Origin: Gemmatimonadota bacterium
Lineage (GTDB): Bacteria > Gemmatimonadota > Gemmatimonadetes > Gemmatimonadales > Gemmatimonadaceae
Length of the DNA: 64,000 nt
Reading direction: 5' to 3'
Assembly (NCBI GenBank): GCA_040388625.1
Contig: JAZKBK010000002.1
Location: 248,001-312,000 of the forward strand
Both the position numbers and the translations under genes were made by a program. The notes under the pieces were generated by a model, which saw only the letters and a list, made by a program, of their open reading frames with translations, was not told the origin of the DNA and did not search any database. Shown one piece after another: positions 1-7,588 of this stretch. Every line of letters begins with the position of its first letter. Within the stretch, counting starts at the first letter, position 1.

Positions 1-228
1 CAGGGCTTCGCCTTCGCAGCGCTGACCATCGGACTGCTCCCGATACCGTTCATCGATGCGATTACGGGTTTCACGATTCTGGTGTATCTGTTCCTGGCGT
101 TGCGGAGAGTCTATGGCCAGGGCGTCGCGTTGACTACGGCGAAGTTCGCCACAATAGTCGTCGGTTACGGTATCTCGCTGGCGGTGATCATGGGACTCGT
201 AGCACTTACGGTGTTTCTCTTCGCCTAG
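1..228 (+). CDS. C-terminal end of an integral membrane protein (partial)
   Basis: The first reading frame is open from base 1 to a TAG at 226-228 and gives 75 residues. They are almost entirely hydrophobic, with at least two membrane segments separated by a short basic loop (LRRVYGQG). The N-terminus lies outside the window, so the family cannot be fixed. The pattern resembles the end of small Yip1/DUF3667-type multi-pass proteins, but that is a guess. Its stop codon overlaps the stop of the convergent GAF gene (CTAG). Confidence 0.6.
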   Translation, partial: QGFAFAALTIGLLPIPFIDAITGFTILVYLFLALRRVYGQGVALTTAKFATIVVGYGISLAVIMGLVALTVFLFA

Positions 229-710
229 CGCGCGAACCGCGAAAGTATCTGGGCGAGGCCGCGTTCGTCTTCGGAGTCGAATGTGCCGGTGTGCTCCGAA
301 TCGATGTCGAACACTGCTATCAGATCGCCGCTCGAGTCGATTACCGGAAGCACGATCTCGGAACGCGCGCTCGCATCACACGCGATGTGGCCGGGAAACG
401 TATCCACGTCCTGCACCACGACCGCCCGACGCTCGGCCGCGGCGGTGCCACAGACGCCGCGTCCGAATGCGATTTCGAGGCAGCCCAGTGTGCCCTGGTA
501 CGGACCGACCCGCATCAGCTTGCCTGGTGTCACGACGCGGTAGAAACCGGTCCACAGGAAACCAAATGCGTTGTGGACCAGCGCGCTCACCGTCGCCATC
601 TCGGCGATGTCATCATCGATGCCGTCCAGCACGGCCTCGATATGACTTGCGAGCTCGCTATATGCCTGACTCTTTGGAATTCCGCGCAGGTCCAGGGTTA
701 CTTCGGCCAT
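225..710 (-). CDS. msrC: Free methionine-R-sulfoxide reductase, GAF type
   Basis: This 161-residue single GAF domain protein matches the fRMsr family, which reduces free methionine-R-sulfoxide in the cytoplasm using thioredoxin-type electrons. The family signature is clear: LGCLEIAFGRGVCGTAA carries two of the conserved cysteines, and FPGHIACDASARSEIVLP carries the third (catalytic) cysteine and the SEIV substrate loop. Length equals that of known members. It converges on the upstream membrane gene with overlapping stops. A separate MsrA gene lies at 23.9 kb, so the organism covers both free R- and protein-bound S-sulfoxides. Oxidative-stress repair is the expected role. Confidence 0.9.
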   Translation of the reverse strand: MAEVTLDLRGIPKSQAYSELASHIEAVLDGIDDDIAEMATVSALVHNAFGFLWTGFYRVVTPGKLMRVGPYQGTLGCLEIAFGRGVCGTAAAERRAVVVQDVDTFPGHIACDASARSEIVLPVIDSSGDLIAVFDIDSEHTGTFDSEDERGLAQILSRFAR

Positions 711-728
711 GCACGAAAGCTAGCACGT

Positions 729-863
729 TTACTTGAATATTCCGAAGTGTCCCAGCAGCCACCACAGAATGATGAAGATGAGAATCGTTCCGCAGCCGCA
801 CCCACCGCCGCCCAGTTTCTTGGCGCCGTAGCCCGCCGCGATCCCGCGTAGAATCTTGCTCAT
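729..863 (-). CDS. Small glycine/cysteine-rich membrane protein, 44 aa
   Basis: The ATG at 861-863 is preceded by a strong Shine-Dalgarno run (GGGGAGG) at good spacing, which fixes this start over a longer upstream alternative. The product has a basic N-terminus (SKILRGIAAGYGAKK), a GGGGCGCG run and one hydrophobic segment (ILIFIILWWLL). It is probably a single-pass membrane peptide. No family is recognised. The adjacent CGC cysteines could be modified or bind metal, but nothing in the sequence proves it. It lies just upstream of msrC on the same strand, only 18 bases away, so the two may be cotranscribed. Confidence 0.55.
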   Translation of the reverse strand: MSKILRGIAAGYGAKKLGGGGCGCGTILIFIILWWLLGHFGIFK

Positions 864-1003
864 GAGGCCTCCCCTTATGCACGGACCGTACCGGGCACTG
901 TACCGGCTTTGTTTCACCAATGCCCGTCAAATCGTCTTTTTCGAGCATTTCTCCCACGAACGACAGACTCCGCCAGCCGCACAGCCACATCGTGATGTCG
1001 CCA

Positions 1004-1639
1004 ATGAAGACCTTATCGCTTATCGGAATAGCCGCTCTCGCATTGATCTCCAGCAGTTCCATCGGAGCCCAGACTTCGACCCAGTCTATCGTCGGTGCCT
1101 GGCGCGCAGATGCACCCCTCCCGAATGGAGTGGTCCAGACATTCCGATTCGATGCCGATGGCACGTTCGACCTGGCTCAGGCACTCGCAGTAGAAGGCCA
1201 GTACCGGATCGATGGTAACCAGCTGATCGAAACCGTAACTCTACCCAATGTCGGTGTGACACATACCGACACGGCAACGTTTACCATCGCCGGTGATTCT
1301 CTGGTCGTGAGCGAGCGGACGGGTACACCTCCGCGGGTATTGCGCCGTACGGGCGCTGCCGTCCCGTCTTCGCCAATCGTCGGTGATTGGGTGATTACGG
1401 TCGGCGCCGGAGTCGCTGCACACTACGTCTTCACCACCGACGGTGCGATGCACATGCACGCACAGGTCGGCGACGAAAAAGGGAAGTACGTGGTGCGCGG
1501 CGACACGCTGCATCTGTCCAATGATCAAACCTTCCAGCTGCCTGCCACGGCTCTCTTCACCGTCGCCGACAGCGTGCTCACGCTGACTCCGCAGAACGGA
1601 AAGCAGGCGCGTCAATTTCATAAAGTGGCGCCTCGCTAG
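1004..1639 (+). CDS. Secreted lipocalin-like hypothetical protein
   Basis: The product starts with a clear Sec signal peptide (MKTLSLIGIAALALISSSSIGAQ), which favours the ATG at 1004; another ATG lies at 995. The mature part of about 190 residues contains two similar halves. Each opens with an 'IVGxW' strand (SIVGAWRA and PIVGDWVI) followed by F-DG-F/M-H and 'G.Y...D.L' elements. This is the usual look of lipocalin-like or DUF4488-type beta-barrel domains found in secreted proteins. An internal duplication is therefore likely. No catalytic motif is visible and the function is unknown. No operon partner is evident. Confidence 0.6.
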   Translation: MKTLSLIGIAALALISSSSIGAQTSTQSIVGAWRADAPLPNGVVQTFRFDADGTFDLAQALAVEGQYRIDGNQLIETVTLPNVGVTHTDTATFTIAGDSLVVSERTGTPPRVLRRTGAAVPSSPIVGDWVITVGAGVAAHYVFTTDGAMHMHAQVGDEKGKYVVRGDTLHLSNDQTFQLPATALFTVADSVLTLTPQNGKQARQFHKVAPR

Positions 1640-1685
1640 CTGACACAGGGTGCGACGCTAGCCGCACCCACGATTCGCGAGATTC

Positions 1686-1710
1686 GTCATCCGCACGAAG
1701 TGGGAATGAC
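1686..1710. repeat. Imperfect palindromic dispersed repeat (copy 1)
   Basis: GTCATCCGC-ACGAA-GTGGGAATGAC forms an imperfect hairpin between two convergent genes. The reverse complement begins GTCATTCCC and resembles the better copy at 31815-31834, so it belongs to a REP/dRS3-like palindromic family. It may also help end transcription. Confidence 0.45.
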
Positions 1711-1723
1711 AGATGGACCCCTT

Positions 1724-3364
1724 CTACAACCGCGGCGCCTCGTCATCCCATAGCACGATCCCATGCACCAGCTTCCCCGCTGCGCGCAGGTTCTTCACCG
1801 CCGCTCGAAGATCTGCGATCTGCGTCACACCCACCCGTGCGCACACGACCACATCTGCCGCCGGTATGATCGTGTTGGTCTTGAGCTGAGCGTAACTCGA
1901 TGGGGCAACTATCACGATGAAGTCATAGCGACGCTCCATCCTGGCAAGCGTATCGTGCAGCTTGCGGACTGCTTCCGGCGATGCTGTGCCGATGCGCCCG
2001 TGACCGCTCGGCAGCACATCGAGTGGACGATCACGCCCGACAGTGGTTGGTACGATCGCGCTGAACAGGTCGACCTCCCCACTCAGCACACCACGTAATC
2101 CGGGATCGGATTCGATTCGTAATACCGACGACACAGAGCTGGTGGACGGATCGCCATCCACCAGCAAGGTGCTCCGGGCTTCATAAGCCGCGACAGCAGC
2201 GAGATTGGCAGCAATCGTGGCGACGACGCCGGGAATGTCACCCGTCACGGTTACGATCGGTACACTCGCTTCGGTGGCCGCAAGATGCAAGTACAATGTC
2301 CGATAGCTCTCGGACGTCAGGTCGATCAGTGGCGGCGTCTCGATATCCGACTGACGTCTGCCACGCTCCACGATGCTTCCAGGCTGTATCACACTGAGAA
2401 CGCGCACGTTCGACACAGCTTCACCTTCACGCATGTGCGCCACGCGTGGATGACGCATTTCGCCGATGAACACGACTACGAACCCAACGGCAAGGGCAAT
2501 CACAAGAGCCGCAGCCAGCATGGCGATCGGCGGCGCACCGACATTCGCGACCCTCCGCGCCTGCGTCGCCACCGTATCGATTCGCGCGTTGACACTCCGT
2601 AGAGAATCGAGTCGCTGGCGCGCCTGCAGGAATTCCTGCGTCGCACTCTCCCGTGCACCCACAAATGCTGTTGTATCCACGTGCGTCGTCTGGAGCGTCG
2701 GTAACGGCGGCGGAGGAGCCAGGAGAGGCGCGAGGCGCGCACGCAATTCCGATTGCTTCTCGGATGCGGCATCGCGAATCGATCGCCCCAATTCATTCAC
2801 TCGCGCCGTCAACGCCACGTAGATCGGATCGCCCGCACCCAGCGCGCCGAACGGCGCACGCAGCTTGTCCACCTGATCCAGCGAATCCAGCCATACTCGA
2901 ACGCGTTGGTCCTTCGCGAGCGCCGGTGATTCACCCAGCGCCCTGAACGCTGGCGGCAACGGCGAATCCGCGGCGTGCGCCATCGCTGCAGTGAGCGACG
3001 CAAGCAACGCGCTGAGCGAATCGCGCTCCGCGCGGAGCGCCGGCGATAGCGTGTCCTGGGGAACAGCGACCGGTTGCTGTAACGCTACAATCCGACGCGC
3101 TGCGGCAAGCGCCGAGTCCGCCTGTCGTATGGAGGCGCGCGCAAGAGCGAGTGCGTCGGCTGCTGCCGATGTGTCAGCAGTTTTCTCGACCGGGCGCTCA
3201 CTCGTGATGCGCACCAGACGCGTCGTCTCGCGCGGAAGAAGCACTAGCCCGATCAGCGCGCACACGAAGGCAATACCTGTGACGATGCTCGCCAACGCCC
3301 GCCGCCTGAGTGCGTTGCGCGCTCGCGCGGCGATCCAGACGTACGTCGGATTACCCGGCGGCAT
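1724..3364 (-). CDS. Wzc/BY-kinase-like membrane protein with degenerate ATPase site
   Basis: The 546-residue protein has a membrane segment near residues 25-45, a long Ala/Arg/Asp-rich (probably coiled) extracytoplasmic stretch, a second membrane segment near 285-305 (IAMLAAALVIALAVGFVVVF) and a C-terminal P-loop-like domain. This is the layout of polysaccharide chain-length regulators fused to CpsD/BY-kinase domains. The Walker A position reads GDIPGVVATIAANLA and lacks the GKS/T needed for nucleotide binding, while the following LLVDGDPS (Walker A') strand is kept. A tyrosine-rich tail is also absent. It is therefore probably a pseudokinase acting in exopolysaccharide export. No polysaccharide genes are beside it. 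Confidence 0.6.
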   Translation of the reverse strand: MPPGNPTYVWIAARARNALRRRALASIVTGIAFVCALIGLVLLPRETTRLVRITSERPVEKTADTSAAADALALARASIRQADSALAAARRIVALQQPVAVPQDTLSPALRAERDSLSALLASLTAAMAHAADSPLPPAFRALGESPALAKDQRVRVWLDSLDQVDKLRAPFGALGAGDPIYVALTARVNELGRSIRDAASEKQSELRARLAPLLAPPPPLPTLQTTHVDTTAFVGARESATQEFLQARQRLDSLRSVNARIDTVATQARRVANVGAPPIAMLAAALVIALAVGFVVVFIGEMRHPRVAHMREGEAVSNVRVLSVIQPGSIVERGRRQSDIETPPLIDLTSESYRTLYLHLAATEASVPIVTVTGDIPGVVATIAANLAAVAAYEARSTLLVDGDPSTSSVSSVLRIESDPGLRGVLSGEVDLFSAIVPTTVGRDRPLDVLPSGHGRIGTASPEAVRKLHDTLARMERRYDFIVIVAPSSYAQLKTNTIIPAADVVVCARVGVTQIADLRAAVKNLRAAGKLVHGIVLWDDEAPRL

Positions 3365-3419
3365 TCAATACCAGATCAGAAGCTCCGCTCACTGTTCGGC
3401 TCGGCCAAGGTTGCTACGC

Positions 3420-3472
3420 CAAACAAAACGAACCGGCTGCCCCGGAGCAAGTTCAGCTCCAGGGCAGCCGGT
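3420..3472 (-). terminator. Intrinsic terminator of the cupredoxin gene
   Basis: A long inverted repeat has arms 3432-3448 and 3456-3472 (ACCGGCTGCCC/GGAGC paired with its complement, one mismatch). On the minus strand it is followed by a T-rich tail (TCGTTTTGTTTGG). It lies 23 bases past the stop of the minus-strand cupredoxin gene. Confidence 0.85.
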
Positions 3473-3495
3473 GAGATGCGAGATCGCAGTCGGTA

Positions 3496-4026
3496 CTACT
3501 GAACCGTGATGGCCTGCTTCATACCCATTGCGAGGTGCGGCGTGCAGTGCGCCTCGTACGTGCCCGGCGGAATCTTCGCGAACGAGATCGTGTAGGTCTC
3601 ATTCGGCTGAACCAGGAGCTTGCCAGCGAGATCGCTCATCTGATCGGGCATGTTCGCAGATAGCTGCGGCTTGACCGCCGCAGGAATCAGAGCTGGATCG
3701 AATGCAACGTCGTGTGGGCCACCGCTGACGTTGGTGTAGCGGATCCCGTCGCCTTCCTTGATCGTGATCGCGGCTGGCTCAAAACGATAGCCCTTCGCGT
3801 CGCCGATCATCTTCACATCGTGGATCGTACCGGTGATCGGGGCCGCCGCAACAGCACCAGCTGCTGGTGCCGCGGCAGTCGAGGTCGAACCCGCGGCCGC
3901 AGCCGCAGTTGTATCAGTTGCTGGGGTGGTCGCAGCAGCCGTCGTGTCGGCAGCCTTCTCGCCACCGCCGCATGCGGCAAGCATCAAGGCGCTAGCCGCT
4001 ATTGCAGTAAAACCGAAATACCGCAT
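3496..4026 (-). CDS. Plastocyanin-like copper-binding lipoprotein
   Basis: The product has a lipoprotein signal (MRYFGFTAIAASALMLAAC) and an Ala/Thr-rich linker of about 40 residues. A cupredoxin domain of about 105 residues follows. Type 1 copper ligands are visible: His in GGPHDVAFD, then Cys, His and Met in HCTPHLAMGM. It is probably a membrane-anchored electron carrier facing the periplasm. The start at 4026 is chosen because AGGAG sits 10 bases upstream; the ATG at 4035 would touch the same SD. It is divergent from the his operon and ends in a strong terminator. Confidence 0.88.
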   Translation of the reverse strand: MRYFGFTAIAASALMLAACGGGEKAADTTAAATTPATDTTAAAAAGSTSTAAAPAAGAVAAAPITGTIHDVKMIGDAKGYRFEPAAITIKEGDGIRYTNVSGGPHDVAFDPALIPAAVKPQLSANMPDQMSDLAGKLLVQPNETYTISFAKIPPGTYEAHCTPHLAMGMKQAITVQ

Positions 4027-4112
4027 CTGCTTCATTCTCCTAGATAAGTGCGCCCGACGAGCGCTCTCGCCGAGCATTGTGAAACTATTCACAAACCGCG
4101 CCTAATTCAATG

Positions 4113-4141
4113 TTGACAACAAATCCGTCTCCGACCACATT
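4113..4141 (+). promoter_or_regulatory. Candidate his operon promoter
   Basis: A perfect -35 hexamer TTGACA (4113-4118) is followed after 17 bases by CACATT (4136-4141), a weak -10 with three of six consensus bases. The predicted transcription start falls at or very near the leader peptide ATG at 4148. This is inferred from spacing only. Confidence 0.45.
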
Positions 4142-4147
4142 GAAGGC

Positions 4148-4219
4148 ATGGCCCGTACCGCAACCCACCATGCTCATCATCTCCATGTCCTGACGGACCG
4201 GGGATTTTGTCGCACGTGA
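4148..4219 (+). CDS. hisL: Histidine operon leader peptide
   Basis: This 23-codon ORF (ATG 4148, TGA 4217-4219) reads MARTATHHAHHLHVLTDRGF then CRT. Five of residues 7-13 are histidine (7, 8, 10, 11, 13). It precedes a terminator hairpin and hisG, which is the arrangement of the his attenuator leader peptide in enteric bacteria. Ribosome stalling at the His codons when charged tRNA-His is scarce would control readthrough. No standard Shine-Dalgarno is seen: AAGG ends only one base before the ATG. Initiation on a leaderless transcript is therefore possible. Confidence 0.82.
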   Translation: MARTATHHAHHLHVLTDRGFCRT

Positions 4220-4259
4220 TGGGCTGACCAGCCATACCATCCGCGATCTCCGGCCCGTC
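4192..4259 (+). promoter_or_regulatory. his attenuator antiterminator pairing
   Basis: Bases 4192-4201 (GACGGACCGG), just after the last His codon, can pair with 4250-4259 (CCGGCCCGTC) in nine of ten positions, with a single A-C mismatch. The second segment is the 5' arm of the terminator, so the two structures exclude each other. A ribosome stalled on the His codons leaves 4192-4201 free. A ribosome reaching the stop codon would cover it. This fits classical attenuation; it was derived by hand without energy calculation. Confidence 0.7.
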
Positions 4260-4283
4260 CTTCTGGACGGGCTTTTTTGTTTT
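4253..4283 (+). terminator. his attenuator intrinsic terminator
   Basis: A perfect 8-bp stem (GCCCGTCC 4253-4260, GGACGGGC 4265-4272) with a TTCT loop is followed directly by six T (4273-4278) and more T-rich sequence. It lies between the His-rich leader and hisG, in the direction of the operon. Confidence 0.9.
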
Positions 4284-4314
4284 CCAGTCCAATCTTCTCC
4301 TATTTCACACTCAA

Positions 4315-5238
4315 ATGACCCCGGCTGAATTCCAGCTCGAACCATTGGCTTCCCGCACCCTGATCCCCCCGGTCCTCCGGATCGCGCTTCCGAACAAGGG
4401 GCGTCTGGCCCAGGATACGCGCGATCTTTTCACCGACGCAGGCCTCGAAGTCCGCGCTTCCAGCGATCGAGCCCTCAAGGCCTCACTCGGCGCAGACTTC
4501 GAGGCAATCTTCGTTCGGGCCCAGGATATCCCTGAGTTCGTGTCCGACGGCGCCGCAGACGCAGGAGTTACAGGGCTGGACCTCATCGCCGAGAACAGGC
4601 GCGGTGTGGTCTCCAGACTCGACCTCGGATTCGGAAAATGCCGCCTCTCCATGGCCGCCCGGGAGGAAAGCGGAGTCGATGATTTCTGCCAATTACCGCC
4701 GCGGTCCCGGGTTGCAACGGCATTCCCCAACATCACGGCACGCTTTTGCGCCGAGGCTGGGCTCGATCTCGAGATAGTGCCGATCTCGGGCGCCGCCGAG
4801 ATCGCGCCTCACCTTGGCATCGCTGACGTCATCGTGGACCTGGTCTCCACGGGATCCACCCTCAAGACCAACGGTCTGCGAGAGATCGGCACCATAATGC
4901 AGTCCACGGCCCAGCTGGTCGTCGCCGAGAATCGGACCGCCTGGCCCGCTGCCAAGGAAACGGCTCTGCAGGAGCTGTGTACGGCACTCGAGTCAGTGAC
5001 CTCTGCACGCGGCCAGCGCTACCTCATGGCCAATGTGCCACGAGACCGTCTCGACGAAGTCCGTCAGGTCCTTCCAGGACTCAACGGCCCTACCGTAATC
5101 GACGTCCTCGACGGAGGCAGACATGTCGCCGTTCACGCGGTCGTGGCCGCGTCTGCGATATATCGAACTATTGCGGATTTGAAGGCAATCGGGGGAGAAG
5201 GGATTCTCGTAACTCGCATCGAGAGACTGATGCGATGA
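4315..5238 (+). CDS. hisG: ATP phosphoribosyltransferase, long form
   Basis: HisG catalyses the first step of histidine synthesis, joining ATP and PRPP, and is normally feedback-inhibited by histidine. The 307-residue protein shows the family N-terminal core (LRIALPNKGRLAQDTRDLF) preceded by an extra ~20 residues. The PRPP loop (DLVSTGSTLKTNGLREI) is present. A C-terminal region of about 75 residues ending GGEGILVTRIERLM is the ACT-like regulatory domain of the long, HisZ-independent form. No SD is evident before the ATG at 4315. It is the first structural gene after the attenuator and overlaps hisD by 4 bases (ATGA). Confidence 0.96.
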   Translation: MTPAEFQLEPLASRTLIPPVLRIALPNKGRLAQDTRDLFTDAGLEVRASSDRALKASLGADFEAIFVRAQDIPEFVSDGAADAGVTGLDLIAENRRGVVSRLDLGFGKCRLSMAAREESGVDDFCQLPPRSRVATAFPNITARFCAEAGLDLEIVPISGAAEIAPHLGIADVIVDLVSTGSTLKTNGLREIGTIMQSTAQLVVAENRTAWPAAKETALQELCTALESVTSARGQRYLMANVPRDRLDEVRQVLPGLNGPTVIDVLDGGRHVAVHAVVAASAIYRTIADLKAIGGEGILVTRIERLMR

Positions 5239-6560
5239 TAAGCGATCCTAACTTGCGTAAAGTTTGGCTAACAGAGCGTATATCCAGCCTCACAGATAGC
5301 TCTAAAAAAACGCTTTTCTCGCGTAGCTCTTCGTCAGGTGATGCGGTTGCGGTCGCGACGGCAGCACTCCTTGATGCAGTCAGGCTCCGCGGTGACAAGG
5401 CCCTGTCTGAGATGGCGAGGGACTTCGATGGAGTCCATATGGCCGCCTTCGAGATCGCTCGCCCAGCCTGGCGGGCTGCTCTCGACTCCCTCGATCGCAG
5501 TCTCGTCGGGGCGATGGAGCGAAGCATCCGGAATCTCGAATCCGTGCAGCGGGCCTTCCTCCCAACGACCTCGGAGACGTCGCCCGAACCGGGTATCCTC
5601 GTCGGGCGCCGGCCGGATCCTATCGATAGAGTCGGCATCTATGCGCCAGGGGGGCGTGCCGCCTATCCAAGCAGTGTCTTGATGGGGGCAGTCCCAGCCC
5701 GGGTAGCCGGCGTGCGTGAACTGATCCTTTGCTCGCCGCCTGGTCCGTCAGGACTTCCGTCCGCGGTAGTTCTTGCGGCCGCCGAGCTTGCGAACGTCGA
5801 CCGAGTATTCGCACTCGGCGGGGCAGGGGCAATTGGCGCGATGGCGTATGGAACGGAGACCGTCCCAGGCGTGGATCGGATAGTCGGGCCTGGAAACGCA
5901 TATGTTGCCGAGGCCAAGCTCCAGGTAGCGGGTGTTGTTGCGATCGACTCGCCGGCTGGCCCGAGCGAGCTGCTCGTAATCGCTGACGCGACTTCCGACG
6001 CTGACGTGGTGGTACGGGAGGCGCTGGCTCAGGCAGAGCACGATCCACGTGCGGTTGTCGTGGTCGTTGCCATCGGGCAGAGTGTCGCGGACTGTATTGT
6101 CGAGCGGCTCGTCGGCGCGACTTCGGCGCAGACCAGGCGCGAGGTCATCGAAGAGTCGCTACGAACGCGCGGCGCGGTATTGTGCGCGGCGGACGTCGAC
6201 GAGGCGATCGCTTTCAGCAACTCTTTCGCGCCGGAGCATCTGCTTCTCGCGGTAGCGAATGCACGCGAGCTGCTTCCGCGCTGCCGTAACGCGGGGACGA
6301 TATTTGTCGGCGAGCGCAGCTCCGTTGCGTTTGGTGATTACATGACCGGCGCCAATCACGTTCTTCCGACGGGTGGGCTTGCACGCTCCTACTCGGGTCT
6401 GTCGGTGCTCGACTTCATGCGCTGGACGACATACCAGGTGATCGATCCTGCCGTCGCGAAGGGTTTGACGGAAGACGTTGGAGTATTCGCAGATGCGGAG
6501 GGTTTGCCTGCGCACGCCGCGGCAGCACGACAGTGGATGTCCGTCGGAGCGGCACAGTGA
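5235..6560 (+). CDS. hisD: Histidinol dehydrogenase
   Basis: HisD performs the last two steps of the pathway, oxidising histidinol to histidine with two NAD+. The 441-residue product has the family landmarks DRVGIYAPGGRAAYPSSVLM, GPGNAYVAEAK, SPAGPSELLVIAD, AQAEHDPRA and FAPEHLLL, which include the zinc and catalytic Glu/His residues. The start at 5235 is chosen because its ATG overlaps the hisG stop (ATGA). A longer frame opens upstream inside hisG but has no homology there. It overlaps hisC through GTGA. Length is normal for the family. Confidence 0.97.
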   Translation: MISDPNLRKVWLTERISSLTDSSKKTLFSRSSSSGDAVAVATAALLDAVRLRGDKALSEMARDFDGVHMAAFEIARPAWRAALDSLDRSLVGAMERSIRNLESVQRAFLPTTSETSPEPGILVGRRPDPIDRVGIYAPGGRAAYPSSVLMGAVPARVAGVRELILCSPPGPSGLPSAVVLAAAELANVDRVFALGGAGAIGAMAYGTETVPGVDRIVGPGNAYVAEAKLQVAGVVAIDSPAGPSELLVIADATSDADVVVREALAQAEHDPRAVVVVVAIGQSVADCIVERLVGATSAQTRREVIEESLRTRGAVLCAADVDEAIAFSNSFAPEHLLLAVANARELLPRCRNAGTIFVGERSSVAFGDYMTGANHVLPTGGLARSYSGLSVLDFMRWTTYQVIDPAVAKGLTEDVGVFADAEGLPAHAAAARQWMSVGAAQ

Positions 6561-7588
6561 CACGCGAAAGCTACAGGTCCATTTCGCTGTATGCCCCGAA
6601 CCGTGCGCCGGCAGCTATAGATCTCAGCGACAATACCAACCTCTGGGGTGTTCCTCCGGCTGCTCTGAGTGCGATTACAGATGCCGCGTCGGGCACGATC
6701 ACGCGTTATCCGGCGTTGTACGCGGCGGATGTGAAGCAGGCGATCGCAGATTATGCAGGAGTGGCACCTGAGATGGTGGTGACCGGATGCGGCTCGGACG
6801 ACGTACTTGACTCCGCGATCCGCGCGTTTGGTGAGCCGGGTGATGTTGTTGCTTATCCCGATCCCTCGTTCGCGATGATTCCCATCTTCGCTCGGATGAA
6901 CGGCCTCGTCGGCGCGCCGATTCCGCTTACAGCACAGTACGATGCGGACGTCCAGCGATACATCGAGACAAACGCGATTATTAGTTACCTGTGTTCGCCG
7001 AACAACCCTACCGGTGCATCCTTCTCGCGCGACGCGATCGAACGGGTCGCCTCTGGTGTTACGGGTATCGTGATCATCGATGAAGCATACGCCGAGTTCG
7101 CGGGCTGGAACTGTCTGGATTTGCTGGCGCGGTTTCCCCGTGTCGTGATCACGCGCACGTTATCCAAGGCGTTCGGCCTGGCCGGTCTTCGGGTTGGTTA
7201 TGCGCTGGGTGATCCGGAGCTGGTAGCGGAGATAGAGAAATCGCGCGGACCATACAAGGTGAATGCGATCGCTCAACACGCAGCAGTTGCAGCTCTCACG
7301 GCAGACCGTGCCTGGGTCGATCGCCACGTTCGGGATGCCATTGTGAATCGCGACCGATTGCGAGAATCGCTCATGGCGATTGGGTTGGAGCCGTTGCCAA
7401 GTGACAGCAACTTCGTGCTGGTCCCTGTCAGGAATGCAGCGGAGCTCGATCGGCAGTTGCGTACGCGCGGCATCGCCGTTCGGCCATTCGTTGCGCTACC
7501 CAATATCGGAGACGCCTTGCGCATATCGGTTGGCCCGTGGCAGCTGCTGGAAGAATGCATCGCCGCATTGCAGGAGTGCGCTATATGA
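6557..7588 (+). CDS. hisC: Histidinol-phosphate aminotransferase
   Basis: HisC is a PLP enzyme transferring an amino group to imidazole-acetol phosphate. The 343-residue product shows the fold-type I pattern: LSDNTNLWG at the N-terminus, CSPNNPTG, IDEAYAEF and TRTLSKAFGLAGLRVGYA, which contains the PLP-binding lysine. The start is the GTG at 6557, whose last bases form the hisD stop (GTGA). An upstream ATG at 6533 would overlap hisD by 28 bases and is less likely. It overlaps hisH by ATGA. Confidence 0.95.
   Translation: MTRESYRSISLYAPNRAPAAIDLSDNTNLWGVPPAALSAITDAASGTITRYPALYAADVKQAIADYAGVAPEMVVTGCGSDDVLDSAIRAFGEPGDVVAYPDPSFAMIPIFARMNGLVGAPIPLTAQYDADVQRYIETNAIISYLCSPNNPTGASFSRDAIERVASGVTGIVIIDEAYAEFAGWNCLDLLARFPRVVITRTLSKAFGLAGLRVGYALGDPELVAEIEKSRGPYKVNAIAQHAAVAALTADRAWVDRHVRDAIVNRDRLRESLMAIGLEPLPSDSNFVLVPVRNAAELDRQLRTRGIAVRPFVALPNIGDALRISVGPWQLLEECIAALQECAI

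Noticed and set aside
4110-4193. Alternative short ORF overlapping the his leader in another frame
   Set aside because: It starts inside the -35 region and contains no histidines, so the His-rich frame explains the region better.
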